Shown piece after piece: positions 9,121-20,547 of a stretch of DNA of 64,000 bases (within the stretch, counting starts at the first letter, position 1; every line of letters begins with the position of its first letter). A program made the translations under genes and the position numbers. The notes under the pieces were generated by a model, which worked only from the letters and a program-made list of their open reading frames with translations, was not told where the DNA came from and did no database searches. This DNA comes from Lysinibacillus fusiformis (lineage in GTDB: Bacteria > Bacillota > Bacilli > Bacillales_A > Planococcaceae), in contig JASENG010000013.1 of NCBI GenBank assembly GCA_030027265.1, forward strand, positions 62,001-126,000, in the 5' to 3' direction.

Positions 9121-12100
9121 TTGATAGACGTTAATGAATTTGAATATATGAAAATTGGTTTAGCTTCACCAGACAAGATTCGTTCTTGGTCTTATGGAGA
9201 AGTAAAAAAACCTGAAACAATTAACTACCGTACGTTAAAACCAGAAAAAGACGGTCTGTTCTGTGAACGCATTTTCGGACCTACAAAAGACTGGGAATGT
9301 CACTGTGGTAAATATAAACGTGTACGCTATAAAGGTGTAGTTTGTGACCGTTGCGGTGTAGAAGTAACTCGTGCGAAAGTTCGCCGTGAACGTATGGGTC
9401 ATATTGAACTTGCAGCACCTGTATCACATATTTGGTATTTCAAAGGTATTCCAAGCCGTATGGGACTTATTCTTGATATGTCACCACGTGCATTGGAAGA
9501 AGTAATCTACTTTGCGTCATATGTTGTAATCGAAGCTGGCGATACTAGTTTAGATAAAAAACAACTTTTATCCGAAAAAGAATATCGTGCATACCGTGAA
9601 AAATTCGGTGCCACTTTCGAAGCTGCAATGGGTGCAGAGGCAATTAAAAAGCTTTTAGAAGCAATTGATCTAGAAGATGAAACAAATACGTTAAAAGAAG
9701 AATTAAAATCAGCCCAAGGTCAACGTCGTACTCGTGCGATTAAACGCCTTGAAGTAATCGAATCATTCCGTAATTCGGGCAACAAACCAGAATGGATGAT
9801 TTTGGATGTACTTCCTGTCATTCCACCGGAGCTTCGTCCAATGGTGCAATTAGATGGCGGGCGATTTGCAACATCTGACTTAAATGACTTATATCGCCGT
9901 GTTATTAACCGCAACAACCGTTTAAAACGTCTTCTTGACCTTGGTGCTCCTAGCATCATCGTTCAGAACGAAAAACGTATGTTACAAGAAGCGGTAGATG
10001 CGCTGATCGATAATGGTCGTCGTGGTCGTCCGGTAACTGGACCTGGTAACCGTCCTTTAAAATCCCTTTCACATATGCTAAAAGGGAAACAAGGTCGTTT
10101 CCGCCAAAACTTACTTGGTAAACGTGTTGACTATTCTGGTCGTTCCGTTATCGTAGTAGGTCCAAACTTAAAAATGTACCAATGTGGTCTTCCAAAAGAA
10201 ATGGCTATCGAGTTATTCAAACCTTTCGTTATGAAAGAGCTTGTTGAACGTGGTCTTGCCCATAACATCAAAAGTGCGAAACGTAAAATTGAACGTATGC
10301 ACAATGAGGTTTGGGATGTTTTAGAAGATGTTATTCGTGAGCATCCAGTGTTGCTTAACCGTGCACCGACGCTTCACAGACTTGGTATCCAAGCATTCGA
10401 GCCTACATTAGTAGAAGGTCGTGCGATTCGTCTTCACCCATTAGTATGTACAGCTTATAACGCTGACTTCGATGGTGACCAAATGGCGGTTCACGTTCCA
10501 TTATCAGCAGAAGCGCAAGCAGAAGCACGTTTACTTATGTTAGCTGCTCAAAATATCTTAAACCCGAAAGATGGTAAACCAGTTGTTACTCCATCTCAAG
10601 ATATGGTATTAGGTAACTATTACTTGACTCTTGAGCGTGAAGGCGCACGTGGTGAAGGTTCTATCTTCTACGGTCCGGATGAAGTGTTAATTGCCTACCA
10701 AACAGGCAATGTGCATTTACACACTCGTATTGCCATTAAAGCGAGTTCATTAAACAACCAAACATTTACTGAAGAACAAAATAAACAGTACTTGTTAACA
10801 ACGGTTGGTAAGGTAATTTTCAATGAAATTCTTCCTGAATCATTCCCTTACATTAATGAACCATCATCTGAGAACTTAGAGCAAAAAACACCAGAACAAT
10901 TCTTTACACCATTGACAATTGATGAAGAAACTTTACAACAACTTAAGGTTTCTGAAGGGTATAACGAACTTTCGGATAGTGAAAAAGTTGAAGCTGAGCG
11001 TCGTGCTGTGTTAGTAAAACACTTCACTTCAGTTAAAACAATTAGCCCATTCCGTAAAAAATTCTTAGGTAATATCATTGCGGAAGTATTTAAACGATTC
11101 CATATTACAGAAACGTCTAAAATGCTTGACCGTATGAAAGACCTAGGATTTAAATATTCAACTAAAGCTGGTATTACAGTAGCGATCTCAGATATCGTGG
11201 TATTACCGGAAAAAGGCGAAATCCTAGAAGAAGCACAGAAAAAAGTAGATAAAGTAATGGTTCAATTCCGCCGTGGTTTAATCACGGAAGAAGAGCGTTA
11301 TGATCGTGTAATTTCAAGTTGGTCTGCTGCGAAGGATGAAATTCAGTCTAAACTGATGGACTCTTTACCAGATACAAACCCAATCTTCATGATGAGTGAC
11401 TCTGGTGCCCGTGGTAATGCATCTAACTTTACTCAGCTTGCAGGTATGCGTGGATTGATGGCCAACCCAGCTGGGCGTATCATCGAACTTCCAATCAAGT
11501 CTTCATTCCGTGAAGGTTTAACAGTATTGGAATACTTCATCTCTACTCACGGTGCTCGTAAAGGTCTTGCCGATACAGCCCTAAAAACTGCCGATTCAGG
11601 TTACTTAACACGTCGTTTAGTAGACGTTGCACAAGATGTTATCGTACGCGAAGACGATTGTGGAACTGATCGTGGTTTAACAATTGGTGCCTTAATGGAA
11701 GGTACGGAAGTAATTGAAACGTTAGACGAGCGTATTATCGGTCGTCATACGAAGAAAACAATTTACCATCCAGAAACTGGCGCTGTCATTTTAGAGCGCG
11801 ATGCGTTAATCACTCAAGATGTTGCCCGTGTTATTGAAGATGCAGGTATCACGGAAGTGACAATCCGCTCAGCATTCACATGTAATACAAAACATGGTGT
11901 ATGTAAAAAATGTTACGGTATTAACCTAGCTACAGGCGAAGAGGTTGAAGTTGGGGAAGCGGTAGGTATTATTGCTGCTCAATCAATCGGTGAGCCTGGT
12001 ACGCAGTTAACGATGCGTACATTCCATACTGGTGGGGTAGCTGGTAACGATATTACGCAAGGTCTTCCACGTATCCAAGAGATCTTTGAATCACGTAACC

Positions 12101-12801
12101 CTAAAGGGCAAGCGGTAATCTCAGAGATTTCTGGTAAAGTTTCTGAAATTGAAGAAATTCGTGAAGGCTTGAAAGAAATTACAATCCAAGGGGAAATCGA
12201 AACTCGCAAGTACCAAGCACCATATAATGCGCGCTTGAAAGTACAACTTGAAGATACGATCAAACCGGGACAAATTCTGACAGAAGGTTCTATCGATCCA
12301 AAACAATTATTAAAAGTTAAGGACGTTGCTACTGTTCAAGAATACTTATTAAAAGAAGTACAGAAAGTATACCGTATGCAAGGGGTAGAAATTGGCGATA
12401 AACATATCGAAGTAATGGTTCGCCAAATGCTTCGTAAAGTTCGTGTAATTGAGGCAGGCGATACTGAGTTATTACCAGGTTCATTACTAGACATCCACCA
12501 ATTCTCAGAGGCAAACAAAGAAGTAATTCTAAATGGTAAAGCGCCAGCAACTTGCCGTCCTGTTATCCTTGGTATTACAAAAGCTTCTCTTGAAACGGAA
12601 TCATTCTTATCTGCTGCATCATTCCAAGAAACAACTCGTGTGTTAACGGATGCTGCAATTAAAGGTAAGCGTGATGAGCTTCTAGGTCTGAAAGAAAACG
12701 TAATTATCGGTAAACTAGTTCCAGCTGGTACTGGTATGCAACGTTATCGTCAAATTCAAATCGAAGAGACAGAAGAGCTAGAAGAGCTTGCTGCAGAATA
12801 A
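9121..12801 (+). CDS. rpoC: DNA-directed RNA polymerase subunit beta'
   Basis: A 1226-residue protein with the zinc ribbon [20 protein letters not shown] (about residues 60-79), the catalytic [12 protein letters not shown] (447-458) and the bridge/trigger regions ([16 protein letters not shown]). The TTG start at 9121 follows GGGAGGTAGG and gives [19 protein letters not shown], as in the family. It is about 27 residues longer than the B. subtilis protein because of an acidic insert around residues 597-646. A strong terminator follows. Confidence 0.99.
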   Translation: MIDVNEFEYMKIGLASPDKIRSWSYGEVKKPETINYRTLKPEKDGLFCERIFGPTKDWECHCGKYKRVRYKGVVCDRCGVEVTRAKVRRERMGHIELAAPVSHIWYFKGIPSRMGLILDMSPRALEEVIYFASYVVIEAGDTSLDKKQLLSEKEYRAYREKFGATFEAAMGAEAIKKLLEAIDLEDETNTLKEELKSAQGQRRTRAIKRLEVIESFRNSGNKPEWMILDVLPVIPPELRPMVQLDGGRFATSDLNDLYRRVINRNNRLKRLLDLGAPSIIVQNEKRMLQEAVDALIDNGRRGRPVTGPGNRPLKSLSHMLKGKQGRFRQNLLGKRVDYSGRSVIVVGPNLKMYQCGLPKEMAIELFKPFVMKELVERGLAHNIKSAKRKIERMHNEVWDVLEDVIREHPVLLNRAPTLHRLGIQAFEPTLVEGRAIRLHPLVCTAYNADFDGDQMAVHVPLSAEAQAEARLLMLAAQNILNPKDGKPVVTPSQDMVLGNYYLTLEREGARGEGSIFYGPDEVLIAYQTGNVHLHTRIAIKASSLNNQTFTEEQNKQYLLTTVGKVIFNEILPESFPYINEPSSENLEQKTPEQFFTPLTIDEETLQQLKVSEGYNELSDSEKVEAERRAVLVKHFTSVKTISPFRKKFLGNIIAEVFKRFHITETSKMLDRMKDLGFKYSTKAGITVAISDIVVLPEKGEILEEAQKKVDKVMVQFRRGLITEEERYDRVISSWSAAKDEIQSKLMDSLPDTNPIFMMSDSGARGNASNFTQLAGMRGLMANPAGRIIELPIKSSFREGLTVLEYFISTHGARKGLADTALKTADSGYLTRRLVDVAQDVIVREDDCGTDRGLTIGALMEGTEVIETLDERIIGRHTKKTIYHPETGAVILERDALITQDVARVIEDAGITEVTIRSAFTCNTKHGVCKKCYGINLATGEEVEVGEAVGIIAAQSIGEPGTQLTMRTFHTGGVAGNDITQGLPRIQEIFESRNPKGQAVISEISGKVSEIEEIREGLKEITIQGEIETRKYQAPYNARLKVQLEDTIKPGQILTEGSIDPKQLLKVKDVATVQEYLLKEVQKVYRMQGVEIGDKHIEVMVRQMLRKVRVIEAGDTELLPGSLLDIHQFSEANKEVILNGKAPATCRPVILGITKASLETESFLSAASFQETTRVLTDAAIKGKRDELLGLKENVIIGKLVPAGTGMQRYRQIQIEETEELEELAAE

Positions 12802-12832
12802 TTATTCATTAATTTTGCATGAAAAATAAAAA

Positions 12833-12868
12833 TCTCTTGGGAGATGTCTTATCTCCCGAGAGAATTTT
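12833..12868 (+). terminator. Terminator after rpoC
   Basis: A 13-bp stem, TCTCTTGGGAGAT (12833-12845) with ATCTCCCGAGAGA (12851-12863), one G-U pair and a 5-nt loop, then TTTT. Confidence 0.8.
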
Positions 12869-12879
12869 AATAAAAATAT

Positions 12880-12908
12880 TTGACAGTTTAAATTGATAGT
12901 GTTAATAT
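12880..12908 (+). promoter_or_regulatory. Sigma-A promoter of the str operon
   Basis: A perfect -35 TTGACA (12880-12885), 17-bp spacer and -10 TAATAT (12903-12908). It follows the rpoC terminator and drives the L7Ae-like gene and probably rpsL onward. Confidence 0.85.
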
Positions 12909-12953
12909 ACTTAAGGTTGATAGTTAACTGTCTGTACTTTGGAGGATATGAAA

Positions 12954-13205
12954 ATGTCTTATGAAAGAGTGAAGCAGGCTAGTCAAACAATCATAGGTAC
13001 AAAGCAAGCAGTGAAAGCAATCCGGGCTGGTCAAGTTACAGAACTCTTTGTTGCACTCGATGCAGACAATTGGGTAACCGATCCAGTGGTTATTCTTGCA
13101 AAAGAAGTCGGCGTACCAGTGAGTCTCGTTGAGTCTAAAAAAGAACTTGGCAAAGCTTGTGGTATTCACGTTGGAGCTGCGGTTGTTGCAATCGCTGCAA
13201 GTTAG
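12954..13205 (+). CDS. rplGB: L7Ae/L30e-family K-turn RNA-binding protein
   Basis: An 83-residue protein ([20 protein letters not shown]) of the L7Ae family, equivalent to YbxF of Bacillus, which binds kink-turn RNA. The conserved [20 protein letters not shown] core and the C-terminal [11 protein letters not shown] are present. The ATG at 12954 has GGAGGA at 12941-12946; an ATG at 12948 would be too close. It precedes rpsL, as in Bacillales. Whether it is a ribosome component or a regulator of K-turn leaders is not settled by the sequence. Confidence 0.93.
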   Translation: MSYERVKQASQTIIGTKQAVKAIRAGQVTELFVALDADNWVTDPVVILAKEVGVPVSLVESKKELGKACGIHVGAAVVAIAAS

Positions 13206-13212
13206 TTTTTGT

Positions 13213-13239
13213 GTAAAAACACAAAGACTTTGTTTTTAC
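13213..13239 (+). promoter_or_regulatory. Hairpin in the rpsL leader
   Basis: GTAAAAACA (13213-13221) pairs with TGTTTTTAC (13231-13239); a second short hairpin ACCAC/GTGGT follows at 13251-13268. No terminator-like T-run follows the second stem. The role is unknown. Confidence 0.35.
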
Positions 13240-13302
13240 CCTAAAAATGAACCACCTGGATGTGTGGTATTAAAAAGGAATAAATGAAGGGAGGAAAAAC
13301 CG

Positions 13303-13722
13303 ATGCCTACAATTAACCAATTGGTACGTAAGCCTCGTAAATCCAAAACTACGAAATCAAATTCACCAGCGTTAAATAAGGGATATAACAGCTTTAAAAA
13401 ATCTTTAACAGATGTTAACTCTCCACAAAAACGTGGTGTTTGTACTCGTGTTGGTACTATGACACCTAAAAAACCAAACTCAGCGTTACGTAAATATGCT
13501 CGTGTACGCTTAACTAACCAAATTGAAGTTACAGCTTACATTCCTGGTGAAGGACACAACTTACAAGAACACAGCGTAGTATTAATTCGCGGTGGACGAG
13601 TAAAAGACTTACCAGGGGTACGTTACCATATCGTACGTGGTGCTCTTGATACTGCTGGTGTAAACGGTCGTATGCAATCACGTTCTCTATACGGTACAAA
13701 ACGTCCAAAAGAGAAAAAATAA
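13303..13722 (+). CDS. rpsL: 30S ribosomal protein S12
   Basis: A 139-residue protein ([19 protein letters not shown]) with the decoding-centre loops [11 protein letters not shown] and [11 protein letters not shown]. The lysines at the streptomycin-resistance positions are wild type, so a sensitive ribosome is expected. GGGAGG precedes the ATG. First ribosomal gene of the str operon, followed by rpsG. Confidence 0.99.
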   Translation: MPTINQLVRKPRKSKTTKSNSPALNKGYNSFKKSLTDVNSPQKRGVCTRVGTMTPKKPNSALRKYARVRLTNQIEVTAYIPGEGHNLQEHSVVLIRGGRVKDLPGVRYHIVRGALDTAGVNGRMQSRSLYGTKRPKEKK

Positions 13723-13779
13723 TTTCGTTTCCTTAAATACAAAGGCCTTAGTAAATTATATGTAAATTTGGATTTCATA

Positions 13780-13799
13780 TGAATTGTGCGCACGATTCA
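13780..13799 (+). repeat. 20-bp near-perfect palindrome upstream of rpsG
   Basis: TGAATTGTGC followed by GCACGATTCA forms a palindrome with a single mismatched pair and no loop. It lies about 70 bp before the rpsG start. It could be a protein-binding site or an RNA structure; no function is evident. Confidence 0.35.
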
Positions 13800-13869
13800 A
13801 AATCAAAGTATAAAATGCAAAAGGCAATTTGATTATATAAAAGAGATAATTTCGAAAGGAGGAAAACAC

Positions 13870-14340
13870 ATGCCTCGTAAAGGTCCTGTTTCCAAACGTG
13901 ACGTGTTACCAGATCCAATTTATAATTCGAAACTAGTAACTCGTTTAATCAACAAAATGATGATTGATGGTAAAAGAGGTACTTCTGAAAAGATTTTATA
14001 CGGTGCGTTCAATTTAGTTAAAGAACGTTCTGGCAACGATCCAATCGAAGTATTCGAAACTGCTTTAAACAACATTATGCCAGTTCTTGAAGTACGTGCT
14101 CGCCGTGTTGGTGGTTCTAACTACCAAGTACCAGTTGAAGTACGCCCAGAACGTCGTGTAACTTTAGGTCTTCGTTATTTAGTTAACTATTCTCGTCTTC
14201 GTGGTGAAAAAACTATGGAAGAGCGTTTAGCTAACGAAATCCTTGATGCATCTAACAACACAGGTGCTTCAGTTAAGAAACGTGAAGATATGCACAAAAT
14301 GGCAGAAGCTAACAAAGCATTCGCACACTATCGTTGGTAG
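13870..14340 (+). CDS. rpsG: 30S ribosomal protein S7
   Basis: A 156-residue protein beginning [16 protein letters not shown], the usual S7 length. S7 nucleates assembly of the 30S head. The ATG at 13870 follows AAAGGAGG; the longer in-frame reading from 13786 is noncoding leader. It is followed by an intercistronic hairpin and fusA. Confidence 0.98.
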   Translation: MPRKGPVSKRDVLPDPIYNSKLVTRLINKMMIDGKRGTSEKILYGAFNLVKERSGNDPIEVFETALNNIMPVLEVRARRVGGSNYQVPVEVRPERRVTLGLRYLVNYSRLRGEKTMEERLANEILDASNNTGASVKKREDMHKMAEANKAFAHYRW

Positions 14341-14349
14341 TAATTTAGA

Positions 14350-14378
14350 CTACGTGCTAGCTGCATGCTAGTACGTAG
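14350..14378 (+). promoter_or_regulatory. rpsG-fusA intercistronic hairpin
   Basis: CTACGTGCTAGC (14350-14361) pairs with GCTAGTACGTAG (14367-14378), 12 bp with one G-U pair and the loop TGCAT. No T-run follows, so it is a structural or processing element rather than a terminator. Confidence 0.5.
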
Positions 14379-14433
14379 ATTTAAATATATATACAACCAA
14401 TAGTAACACCCAATATGGAAGGAGAAATTTCCT

Positions 14434-16512
14434 ATGAAACGCGAATTCTCACTAGAGAATACACGTAATATTGGGATCATGGCTCACATTGATGCTGGTA
14501 AAACAACAACAACTGAGCGTATCCTTTATTACACTGGTAAGATTCACAAAATCGGTGAAACTCACGAAGGTGCTTCTCAAATGGACTGGATGGAGCAAGA
14601 GCAAGAACGTGGTATTACAATCACTTCTGCTGCGACAACAGCTGCATGGAATGGTCACCGCGTTAACATTATCGATACACCAGGACACGTAGACTTCACT
14701 GTAGAAGTTGAACGTTCTCTACGTGTACTTGATGGTGCAGTAACAGTACTTGATGCTCAATCAGGTGTTGAGCCACAAACTGAAACTGTATGGCGTCAAG
14801 CTACAACTTATGGAGTTCCACGTATCGTTTTCGTTAACAAAATGGATAAAATCGGTGCAGACTTCCTGTATTCTGTAGGAACTCTTAAAGATCGTTTACA
14901 AGCTAACGCTCACCCAATTCAATTACCAATCGGTGCTGAGGATGAGTTCGAAGCAATTATCGATTTAGTTGAAATGAAAGCTATCTTCTATGGTAACGAC
15001 CTTGGTACTGATATCCAAGTGCGTGAAATTCCAGAAGAATACAAAGCGCAAGCTGAAGAATACCGTGAAAAATTAGTAGAAGCTGTTGCAGAACTTGATG
15101 AAGAACTTATGGAGAAATACTTCGCTGGTGAAGAAATCACTCTTGAAGAGCTTAAAGCTGGTATCCGTAAAGCTACATTATCTGTACAATTCTACCCAGT
15201 TATTTGTGGTACAGCATTCAAAAACAAAGGTGTTCAATTAATGCTTGATGCTGTAATTGACTATCTACCAGCTCCAACTGACGTAGAAGCAATTAAAGGT
15301 ATCGATCCTGACACTGGTGATGAAATGGTACGTCACTCTGACGACTCAGAGCCATTCTCAGCATTAGCGTTCAAAGTAATGACTGACCCTTATGTTGGTA
15401 AATTAACATTCTTCCGTGTGTACTCTGGTGTATTAGATTCAGGTTCATATGTACAAAACTCTACAAAAGGTAAACGTGAACGTGTAGGTCGTATTCTACA
15501 AATGCACGCTAACTCTCGTGAAGAAATTTCGAAAGTATTCGCTGGAGATATCGCTGCAGCTGTAGGTCTTAAAGATACTACTACTGGTGACACTCTTTGT
15601 GACGAGAAAAATCTTGTTATCCTTGAGTCTATGGAATTCCCAGAACCAGTTATCTCTTTATCTGTAGAACCAAAATCAAAAGCTGACCAAGATAAAATGG
15701 GTCAAGCTTTACAAAAACTTCAAGAAGAAGATCCAACTTTCCGTGCACATACTGACCAAGAAACTGGTCAAACAATCATCTCTGGTATGGGTGAGCTTCA
15801 CCTTGATATCTTGGTTGACCGTATGAAACGTGAGTTCAAAGTAGAAGCTAACGTGGGTGCTCCACAAGTTTCTTACCGCGAAACTTTCCGTGGTTCAGCT
15901 CAAGTACAAGGTAAATTCACACGCCAATCTGGTGGTCGTGGACAGTACGGAGACGTTTGGATTGAATTCTCACCAAACGAAGAAGGTAAAGGTTTCGAAT
16001 TCGAAAACGCAATCGTTGGTGGGGTAGTACCACGTGAATACATTCCGGCTGTTGAAGCAGGTCTTCGTGACTCTCTTGACCGCGGTGTTATCGCTGGTTT
16101 CCCATTAATCGATATTAAAGCGAAATTATATGATGGTTCTTACCATGATGTCGATTCAAACGAAATGGCCTTCAAAATTGCAGCATCTATGGCTCTTAAG
16201 GCTGCAGCTTCTAAATGTAACCCAGTTCTTTTAGAACCAGTTATGAAAGTAGAAGTTGTAATCCCAGAAGAATACCTTGGTGATATCATGGGTAACATCA
16301 CTTCTCGTCGTGGACGTGTAGAAGGTATGGAAGCTCGCGGTAACGCTCAAGTTGTTCGTGCAATGGTTCCACTTGCTGAAATGTTTGGTTATGCGACTAC
16401 ATTACGTTCTGCAACTCAAGGTCGTGGTGTATTCTCAATGGTATTCGATCACTATGAAGAAGTACCAAAATCAATTTCAGAAGATATCATCAAAAAAAAT
16501 AAAGGTGAATAA
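14434..16512 (+). CDS. fusA: Elongation factor G
   Basis: A 692-residue translocation GTPase. G1 [15 protein letters not shown] (about residues 17-31), G2 region [12 protein letters not shown]3 DTPGHVDFT and G4 NKMDK are all intact, followed by the domain II-V segments ([19 protein letters not shown]). It catalyses ribosome translocation and, with RRF, recycling. The ATG follows GGAAGGAGA. Codon bias is strong, and it is co-oriented with rpsG and tuf. Confidence 0.99.
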   Translation: MKREFSLENTRNIGIMAHIDAGKTTTTERILYYTGKIHKIGETHEGASQMDWMEQEQERGITITSAATTAAWNGHRVNIIDTPGHVDFTVEVERSLRVLDGAVTVLDAQSGVEPQTETVWRQATTYGVPRIVFVNKMDKIGADFLYSVGTLKDRLQANAHPIQLPIGAEDEFEAIIDLVEMKAIFYGNDLGTDIQVREIPEEYKAQAEEYREKLVEAVAELDEELMEKYFAGEEITLEELKAGIRKATLSVQFYPVICGTAFKNKGVQLMLDAVIDYLPAPTDVEAIKGIDPDTGDEMVRHSDDSEPFSALAFKVMTDPYVGKLTFFRVYSGVLDSGSYVQNSTKGKRERVGRILQMHANSREEISKVFAGDIAAAVGLKDTTTGDTLCDEKNLVILESMEFPEPVISLSVEPKSKADQDKMGQALQKLQEEDPTFRAHTDQETGQTIISGMGELHLDILVDRMKREFKVEANVGAPQVSYRETFRGSAQVQGKFTRQSGGRGQYGDVWIEFSPNEEGKGFEFENAIVGGVVPREYIPAVEAGLRDSLDRGVIAGFPLIDIKAKLYDGSYHDVDSNEMAFKIAASMALKAAASKCNPVLLEPVMKVEVVIPEEYLGDIMGNITSRRGRVEGMEARGNAQVVRAMVPLAEMFGYATTLRSATQGRGVFSMVFDHYEEVPKSISEDIIKKNKGE

Positions 16513-16562
16513 TTGAAATTTCATCTTGTTTCAAGTATAAATAATTTGTAAGCTATGATTGA

Positions 16563-16590
16563 CTGGCTGTTAAGGGCCCTTTTCAGCCAG
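16563..16590 (+). promoter_or_regulatory. Hairpin in the fusA-tuf spacer
   Basis: CTGGCTG (16563-16569) pairs with CAGCCAG (16584-16590); the loop contains the palindrome AAGGGCCCTT. No U-run follows directly. It may influence processing or expression of tuf. Confidence 0.4.
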
Positions 16591-16641
16591 CAATTATAAC
16601 ATAAAAAAAATAATAAACTCATATTTAGGAGGCTAACTCTA

Positions 16642-17829
16642 ATGGCTAAAGAAAAATTTGACCGTTCGAAAACGCATGCTAACATTGGTACAATCGGACA
16701 CGTTGACCATGGTAAAACTACATTAACTGCAGCAATCGCTACAGTTCTTTCAAAAAAAATGGGTGGAGAAGCTAAATCATACGCTGACATCGATAACGCT
16801 CCAGAAGAAAAAGAACGTGGTATCACAATCAACACTTCTCACGTAGAATATGAAACTGAAACTCGTCACTATGCACACGTTGACTGCCCAGGACATGCTG
16901 ACTATGTTAAAAACATGATCACTGGTGCTGCTCAAATGGACGGCGGTATCTTAGTAGTATCTGCTGCTGACGGCCCAATGCCTCAAACTCGTGAGCACAT
17001 CTTATTATCACGCCAAGTAGGTGTACCTTACTTAGTAGTATTCTTAAACAAATGTGATATGGTTGATGACGAAGAATTACTAGAATTAGTTGAAATGGAA
17101 GTACGTGACTTATTATCTGAGTACGATTTCCCAGGCGACGATCTTCCAGTAATCAAAGGTTCTGCTCTTAAAGCTCTTGAAGGTGAAGCAGAATGGGAAG
17201 AAAAAATCGTTGAATTAATGAACGCTGTTGACGAATATATCCCAACTCCAGAACGTCAAACTGATAAACCATTCATGATGCCAGTAGAGGACGTATTCTC
17301 TATCACTGGTCGTGGTACAGTTGCAACTGGTCGTGTAGAACGCGGTCAAGTTAAAGTTGGTGACGTAGTTGAGATCGTAGGTTTAGCTGAAGAAGCAAAA
17401 TCAACTACTGTAACTGGTGTTGAAATGTTCCGTAAATTATTAGATTATGCTGAAGCTGGTGACAACATCGGTGCTCTACTTCGTGGGGTTGCTCGTGAAG
17501 ATATCCAACGTGGACAAGTATTATCTAAACCAGGATCAATCACTCCACACACTACTTTCAAAGCAGAAGTTTACGTTTTATCAAAAGAAGAAGGTGGACG
17601 TCATACTCCATTCTTCTCTAACTACCGTCCTCAGTTCTACTTCCGTACAACTGACGTAACTGGTGTTATCAACTTACCAGAAGGCGTAGAAATGGTTATG
17701 CCTGGTGACAACATCGAAATGAACGTAGAATTAATCTCTCCAATCGCTCTTGAAGAAGGTACTAAATTCTCTATCCGTGAGGGTGGCCGTACTGTTGGAG
17801 CTGGAGTAGTAGCTTCTATCCAAAAATAA
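16642..17829 (+). CDS. tuf: Elongation factor Tu
   Basis: A 395-residue GTPase delivering aminoacyl-tRNA to the ribosome. [10 protein letters not shown] (about residues 18-27), DCPGHADYV (about 81-89) and NKCDM (about 136-140) are intact, as are domains II and III up to the [10 protein letters not shown] end. The ATG follows TTAGGAGG. It ends the str transcript, with a strong terminator after it. Confidence 0.99.
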   Translation: MAKEKFDRSKTHANIGTIGHVDHGKTTLTAAIATVLSKKMGGEAKSYADIDNAPEEKERGITINTSHVEYETETRHYAHVDCPGHADYVKNMITGAAQMDGGILVVSAADGPMPQTREHILLSRQVGVPYLVVFLNKCDMVDDEELLELVEMEVRDLLSEYDFPGDDLPVIKGSALKALEGEAEWEEKIVELMNAVDEYIPTPERQTDKPFMMPVEDVFSITGRGTVATGRVERGQVKVGDVVEIVGLAEEAKSTTVTGVEMFRKLLDYAEAGDNIGALLRGVAREDIQRGQVLSKPGSITPHTTFKAEVYVLSKEEGGRHTPFFSNYRPQFYFRTTDVTGVINLPEGVEMVMPGDNIEMNVELISPIALEEGTKFSIREGGRTVGAGVVASIQK

Positions 17830-17852
17830 TTTAAGTTTATACTTGAATTCTC

Positions 17853-17890
17853 AAACCAATTCGCAGGGACGCCTTCGAATTGGTTTTTTT
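17853..17890 (+). terminator. Terminator after tuf
   Basis: AAACCAATTCG (17853-17863) pairs with CGAATTGGTTT (17876-17886), followed by a T-run to 17890. Confidence 0.85.
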
Positions 17891-17972
17891 CTGTTTGCCT
17901 TACAAAACATATATTGTTAAATATTCCCTCCATTATTCTTTAGATGGTACAATGTGTAGGAGGAGTGGTGTT

Positions 17973-18656
17973 ATGGAAATGAAGGTATTATTAATAGAAG
18001 ATGATCAATCAATTTTTGAAATGATTCAGGAGCGTTTTATTAACTGGGAAATGAAAATCATTGGTCCTCCTGACTTTCAAAAGGTGATGGATTATTTTAT
18101 AGAACAAAAGCCACAATTAGTAATTATCGATATACAATTGCCTGCATTCGATGGATTCCATTGGTGCAGGGAGATTCGGACGGTTTCCAAGGTGCCTATT
18201 ATCTTTTTGTCTTCAAGAGATCACCCGATGGATATGGTAATGGCTATGCAAATGGGGGCAGATGATTTTATACAAAAACCTTTTCATATGGATGTCCTAT
18301 TAGCCAAAGTTAAAGCTATTTTACGCCGTACATATGACTACACTGAAGAGCGAACAGAATTAGTCCGTTGGAACAATGCAACGGTTGATTATAGCAAAGG
18401 GATTGTTTTGTTGGGGAATCAATCATGCGAACTAACAAAGAATGAGCTTTTTATTTTAAGGTTGCTATTACAACAGCTGGACAAGGTTGTTTCAAGAGAG
18501 GAATTAATGCGCAAGCTTTGGGATGATGAAAGATTTGTGAATGATAATACGCTAACAGTCAATGTCAATCGTTTAAGAATTAAGCTAGAAGAGATTGGGT
18601 TAAATGGGGTTATCGTAACTAAAAAGGGTCTGGGGTATATGGCCGTTACTTTATAG
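17973..18656 (+). CDS. bceR: OmpR-family response regulator, BceR-like
   Basis: A 227-residue regulator with a receiver domain (EDD at residues 9-11, phosphoacceptor D53 in IIDIQLPAFDG, conserved K in FIQKPFHMD) and a winged-helix OmpR output domain (LTKNELFILRLLL, then VNVNRLRIKLEE). The ATG at 17973 follows TAGGAGG (17957-17963); the longer frame from 17880 overlaps the tuf terminator. It is followed after 9 bp by its kinase and then a BceAB-type transporter, the standard arrangement for peptide-antibiotic sensing modules of Firmicutes. Confidence 0.9.
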   Translation: MEMKVLLIEDDQSIFEMIQERFINWEMKIIGPPDFQKVMDYFIEQKPQLVIIDIQLPAFDGFHWCREIRTVSKVPIIFLSSRDHPMDMVMAMQMGADDFIQKPFHMDVLLAKVKAILRRTYDYTEERTELVRWNNATVDYSKGIVLLGNQSCELTKNELFILRLLLQQLDKVVSREELMRKLWDDERFVNDNTLTVNVNRLRIKLEEIGLNGVIVTKKGLGYMAVTL

Positions 18657-18665
18657 AGGTGGTAA

Positions 18666-19685
18666 ATGTTATTTTTCCTATTTATAAGAGAGCGTTGGGC
18701 ATGGATTATTTTTAATTTCCTTCTGCTTTTATTTATCAATATAGTATTCTTTTTAGATGCAGGGTTTTCGGGAATGTCGGTTAGTTATTTCAATATAGTC
18801 ACTATTTCGCTCACTATTTTATTCTTAATATGGCGTTATTTTAAGGAAACTCGAGGGCTTGCACATTTCCTGGGAAATTTGTCGAATGTAAAAGAGTTCC
18901 TATTCTCAGAAAGTAATTCACTTTCACCTTTTCAAAGAAAATATTTTGAGGGAATTTTAAATGTTATTGAAGAGAAGGAAGTTTTATTAAATCAGTCAAG
19001 AGTTCAACTTCAGGAGGATGCAGAAGCCCTGCTTGCCTGGGTGCATGAAATGAAAACACCGCTTACGGCAATGAAGTTAATGATTGAACAGGTAGAAGAC
19101 CCCAAACTGCGTTATAGACTCGAAAATGAGTGGATGCGAACACATTTATTATTAGATCAGCAACTTCATCAAACGAGATTAGCTTCTATAGAAAAGGACA
19201 ATCGGTTGGAGAAAGTGGTATTAAAATCTGTAATTTTCAAAGAGATTCGTGAGTTTCAAGCATGGTGTATGGAAAAGGGAATCGGATTTCAGACAAAGAA
19301 TTTGGATCGGGAAGTTATATCCGACAAGAAATGGTTATCCTTCATCATACGTCAAATTCTATCAAATGCCATTAAATATAGTCTTGTAAACAGTGAAATC
19401 TATATAAGCACAGAAGTAGATGGAAATGGGCACTTATTACTTCACTTTGAAGATTCCGGTGTCGGTATTCGACCAGAGGATTTACCGCGAATTTTTCAAA
19501 AGTCATATACAGGCACGATAGGCAGGGAATCCGTACAATCTACAGGAATGGGGCTGTATTTGGCACAAAATGCCGCTTTGAGTCTAGGGATCATCATTTC
19601 TGTGGACTCTCAGCTGAATAAAGGATCAGTTTTCACTTTAAAATTCCCGTTACAAAATGAATATCAAAAAAGTTATGGTAGATGA
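18666..19685 (+). CDS. bceS: Intramembrane-sensing histidine kinase, BceS-like
   Basis: A 339-residue kinase with two membrane helices in the first 56 residues and almost no extracellular loop, which is typical of BceS-type kinases that sense through their partner ABC transporter. The H-box HEMKTPLTAMK places the phosphorylated His at 127; the N-box (ILSNAIKYS) and G-boxes (EDSGVGI, GMGLYLA) of the ATPase domain are intact. The ATG follows GAGGTGG at the end of bceR. The ligand cannot be read from sequence. Confidence 0.9.
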   Translation: MLFFLFIRERWAWIIFNFLLLLFINIVFFLDAGFSGMSVSYFNIVTISLTILFLIWRYFKETRGLAHFLGNLSNVKEFLFSESNSLSPFQRKYFEGILNVIEEKEVLLNQSRVQLQEDAEALLAWVHEMKTPLTAMKLMIEQVEDPKLRYRLENEWMRTHLLLDQQLHQTRLASIEKDNRLEKVVLKSVIFKEIREFQAWCMEKGIGFQTKNLDREVISDKKWLSFIIRQILSNAIKYSLVNSEIYISTEVDGNGHLLLHFEDSGVGIRPEDLPRIFQKSYTGTIGRESVQSTGMGLYLAQNAALSLGIIISVDSQLNKGSVFTLKFPLQNEYQKSYGR

Positions 19686-19696
19686 CAAAATTGTCA
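19683..19696 (+). promoter_or_regulatory. BceR-type operator candidate
   Basis: A perfect palindrome TGACA-AAAT-TGTCA overlaps the kinase stop codon, about 90 bp before the transporter genes. It fits the published BceR-type consensus TnACA-N4-TGTnA. A second half site TTGTCAC follows around 19710-19720. The promoter boxes for the ABC genes are not clear. Confidence 0.6.
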
Positions 19697-19785
19697 CCTG
19701 CCATTTTATTTTTGTCACGTAAATCGGAGGTAGTGAGAATCTATCAGCTGTACAATGAAGATAATTAAGGAAAGGGGCGGGTTAG

Positions 19786-20547
19786 ATGTCAGTTTTAGTT
19801 GGCAGAAAGATAAGAAAAATATACGGAAAAAAATCCACAGCGCAAGAAGTGCTTAAAGGTATAGATATTGAAGTGACCAAGGGGGAATTTGTCGGGATAA
19901 TGGGGCCATCAGGTTCTGGTAAAACGACTCTTTTAAATGTGTTATGTTCCATTGATCATCCAACAGAAGGTGTTGTAGAAATCAATGGACAAAGTTTAAA
20001 TGGAATGAAAGAAAAGGAGTTAGCTAAATTTCGACGTGAACAGCTAGGCTTTATCTTCCAAGATTATAACCTGCTTGATACGCTAACAGTAAAGGAGAAT
20101 ATTCTTCTTCCATTTTCAATTAGCAAACTTCCGAAAGCAGTCGCTGAAAGCCGATTGAAGGAGCTTGTTGGCTTACTGGGGATAGAGGATATTCTAAATA
20201 AGTATCCAAACGAAATCTCTGGCGGACAAAAGCAAAGAACTTCAGCGGCACGTGCATTGATTTCAAACCCCGCACTCGTTTTTGCAGATGAGCCTACAGG
20301 TGCACTTGATTCGAAATCAGCAACAGCATTATTAACGAATCTAGAAAAAATCAATCAACAAAAGTCGGCTACGATTATGATGGTTACACATGACTCAGTG
20401 GCAGCCAGCTTTTGTTCAAGAGTTTTATTTTTAAAAGATGGAGCGATCTATACTGAAGTTTATAGAGGGGATAAAACTAGACAGCAATTTTTCCAACAGA
20501 TTATTAATACTCAAAGTGTACTAGGCGGTGACGGTTATGACGCTTAG
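19786..20547 (+). CDS. bceA: ABC transporter ATP-binding protein, BceA-like
   Basis: A 253-residue ATPase with Walker [10 protein letters not shown] (about residues 39-47), a Q-loop in [14 protein letters not shown], signature [15 protein letters not shown] and Walker [13 protein letters not shown]. It belongs to the MacB/BceA class that powers FtsX-like permeases. The ATG follows AAAGGGGCGG. The end overlaps bceB by 11 bp. BceAB transporters free lipid II-cycle intermediates from peptide antibiotics; the specific drug here is unknown. Confidence 0.92.
   Translation: MSVLVGRKIRKIYGKKSTAQEVLKGIDIEVTKGEFVGIMGPSGSGKTTLLNVLCSIDHPTEGVVEINGQSLNGMKEKELAKFRREQLGFIFQDYNLLDTLTVKENILLPFSISKLPKAVAESRLKELVGLLGIEDILNKYPNEISGGQKQRTSAARALISNPALVFADEPTGALDSKSATALLTNLEKINQQKSATIMMVTHDSVAASFCSRVLFLKDGAIYTEVYRGDKTRQQFFQQIINTQSVLGGDGYDA

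Noticed and set aside
13303-13722. Streptomycin-resistance change in S12
   Set aside because: The [11 protein letters not shown] and GGRVKDLPG loops are wild type.
17880-17972. Longer N-terminus for the response regulator
   Set aside because: It starts within the tuf terminator; the ATG at 17973 has a proper ribosome site and family N-terminus.
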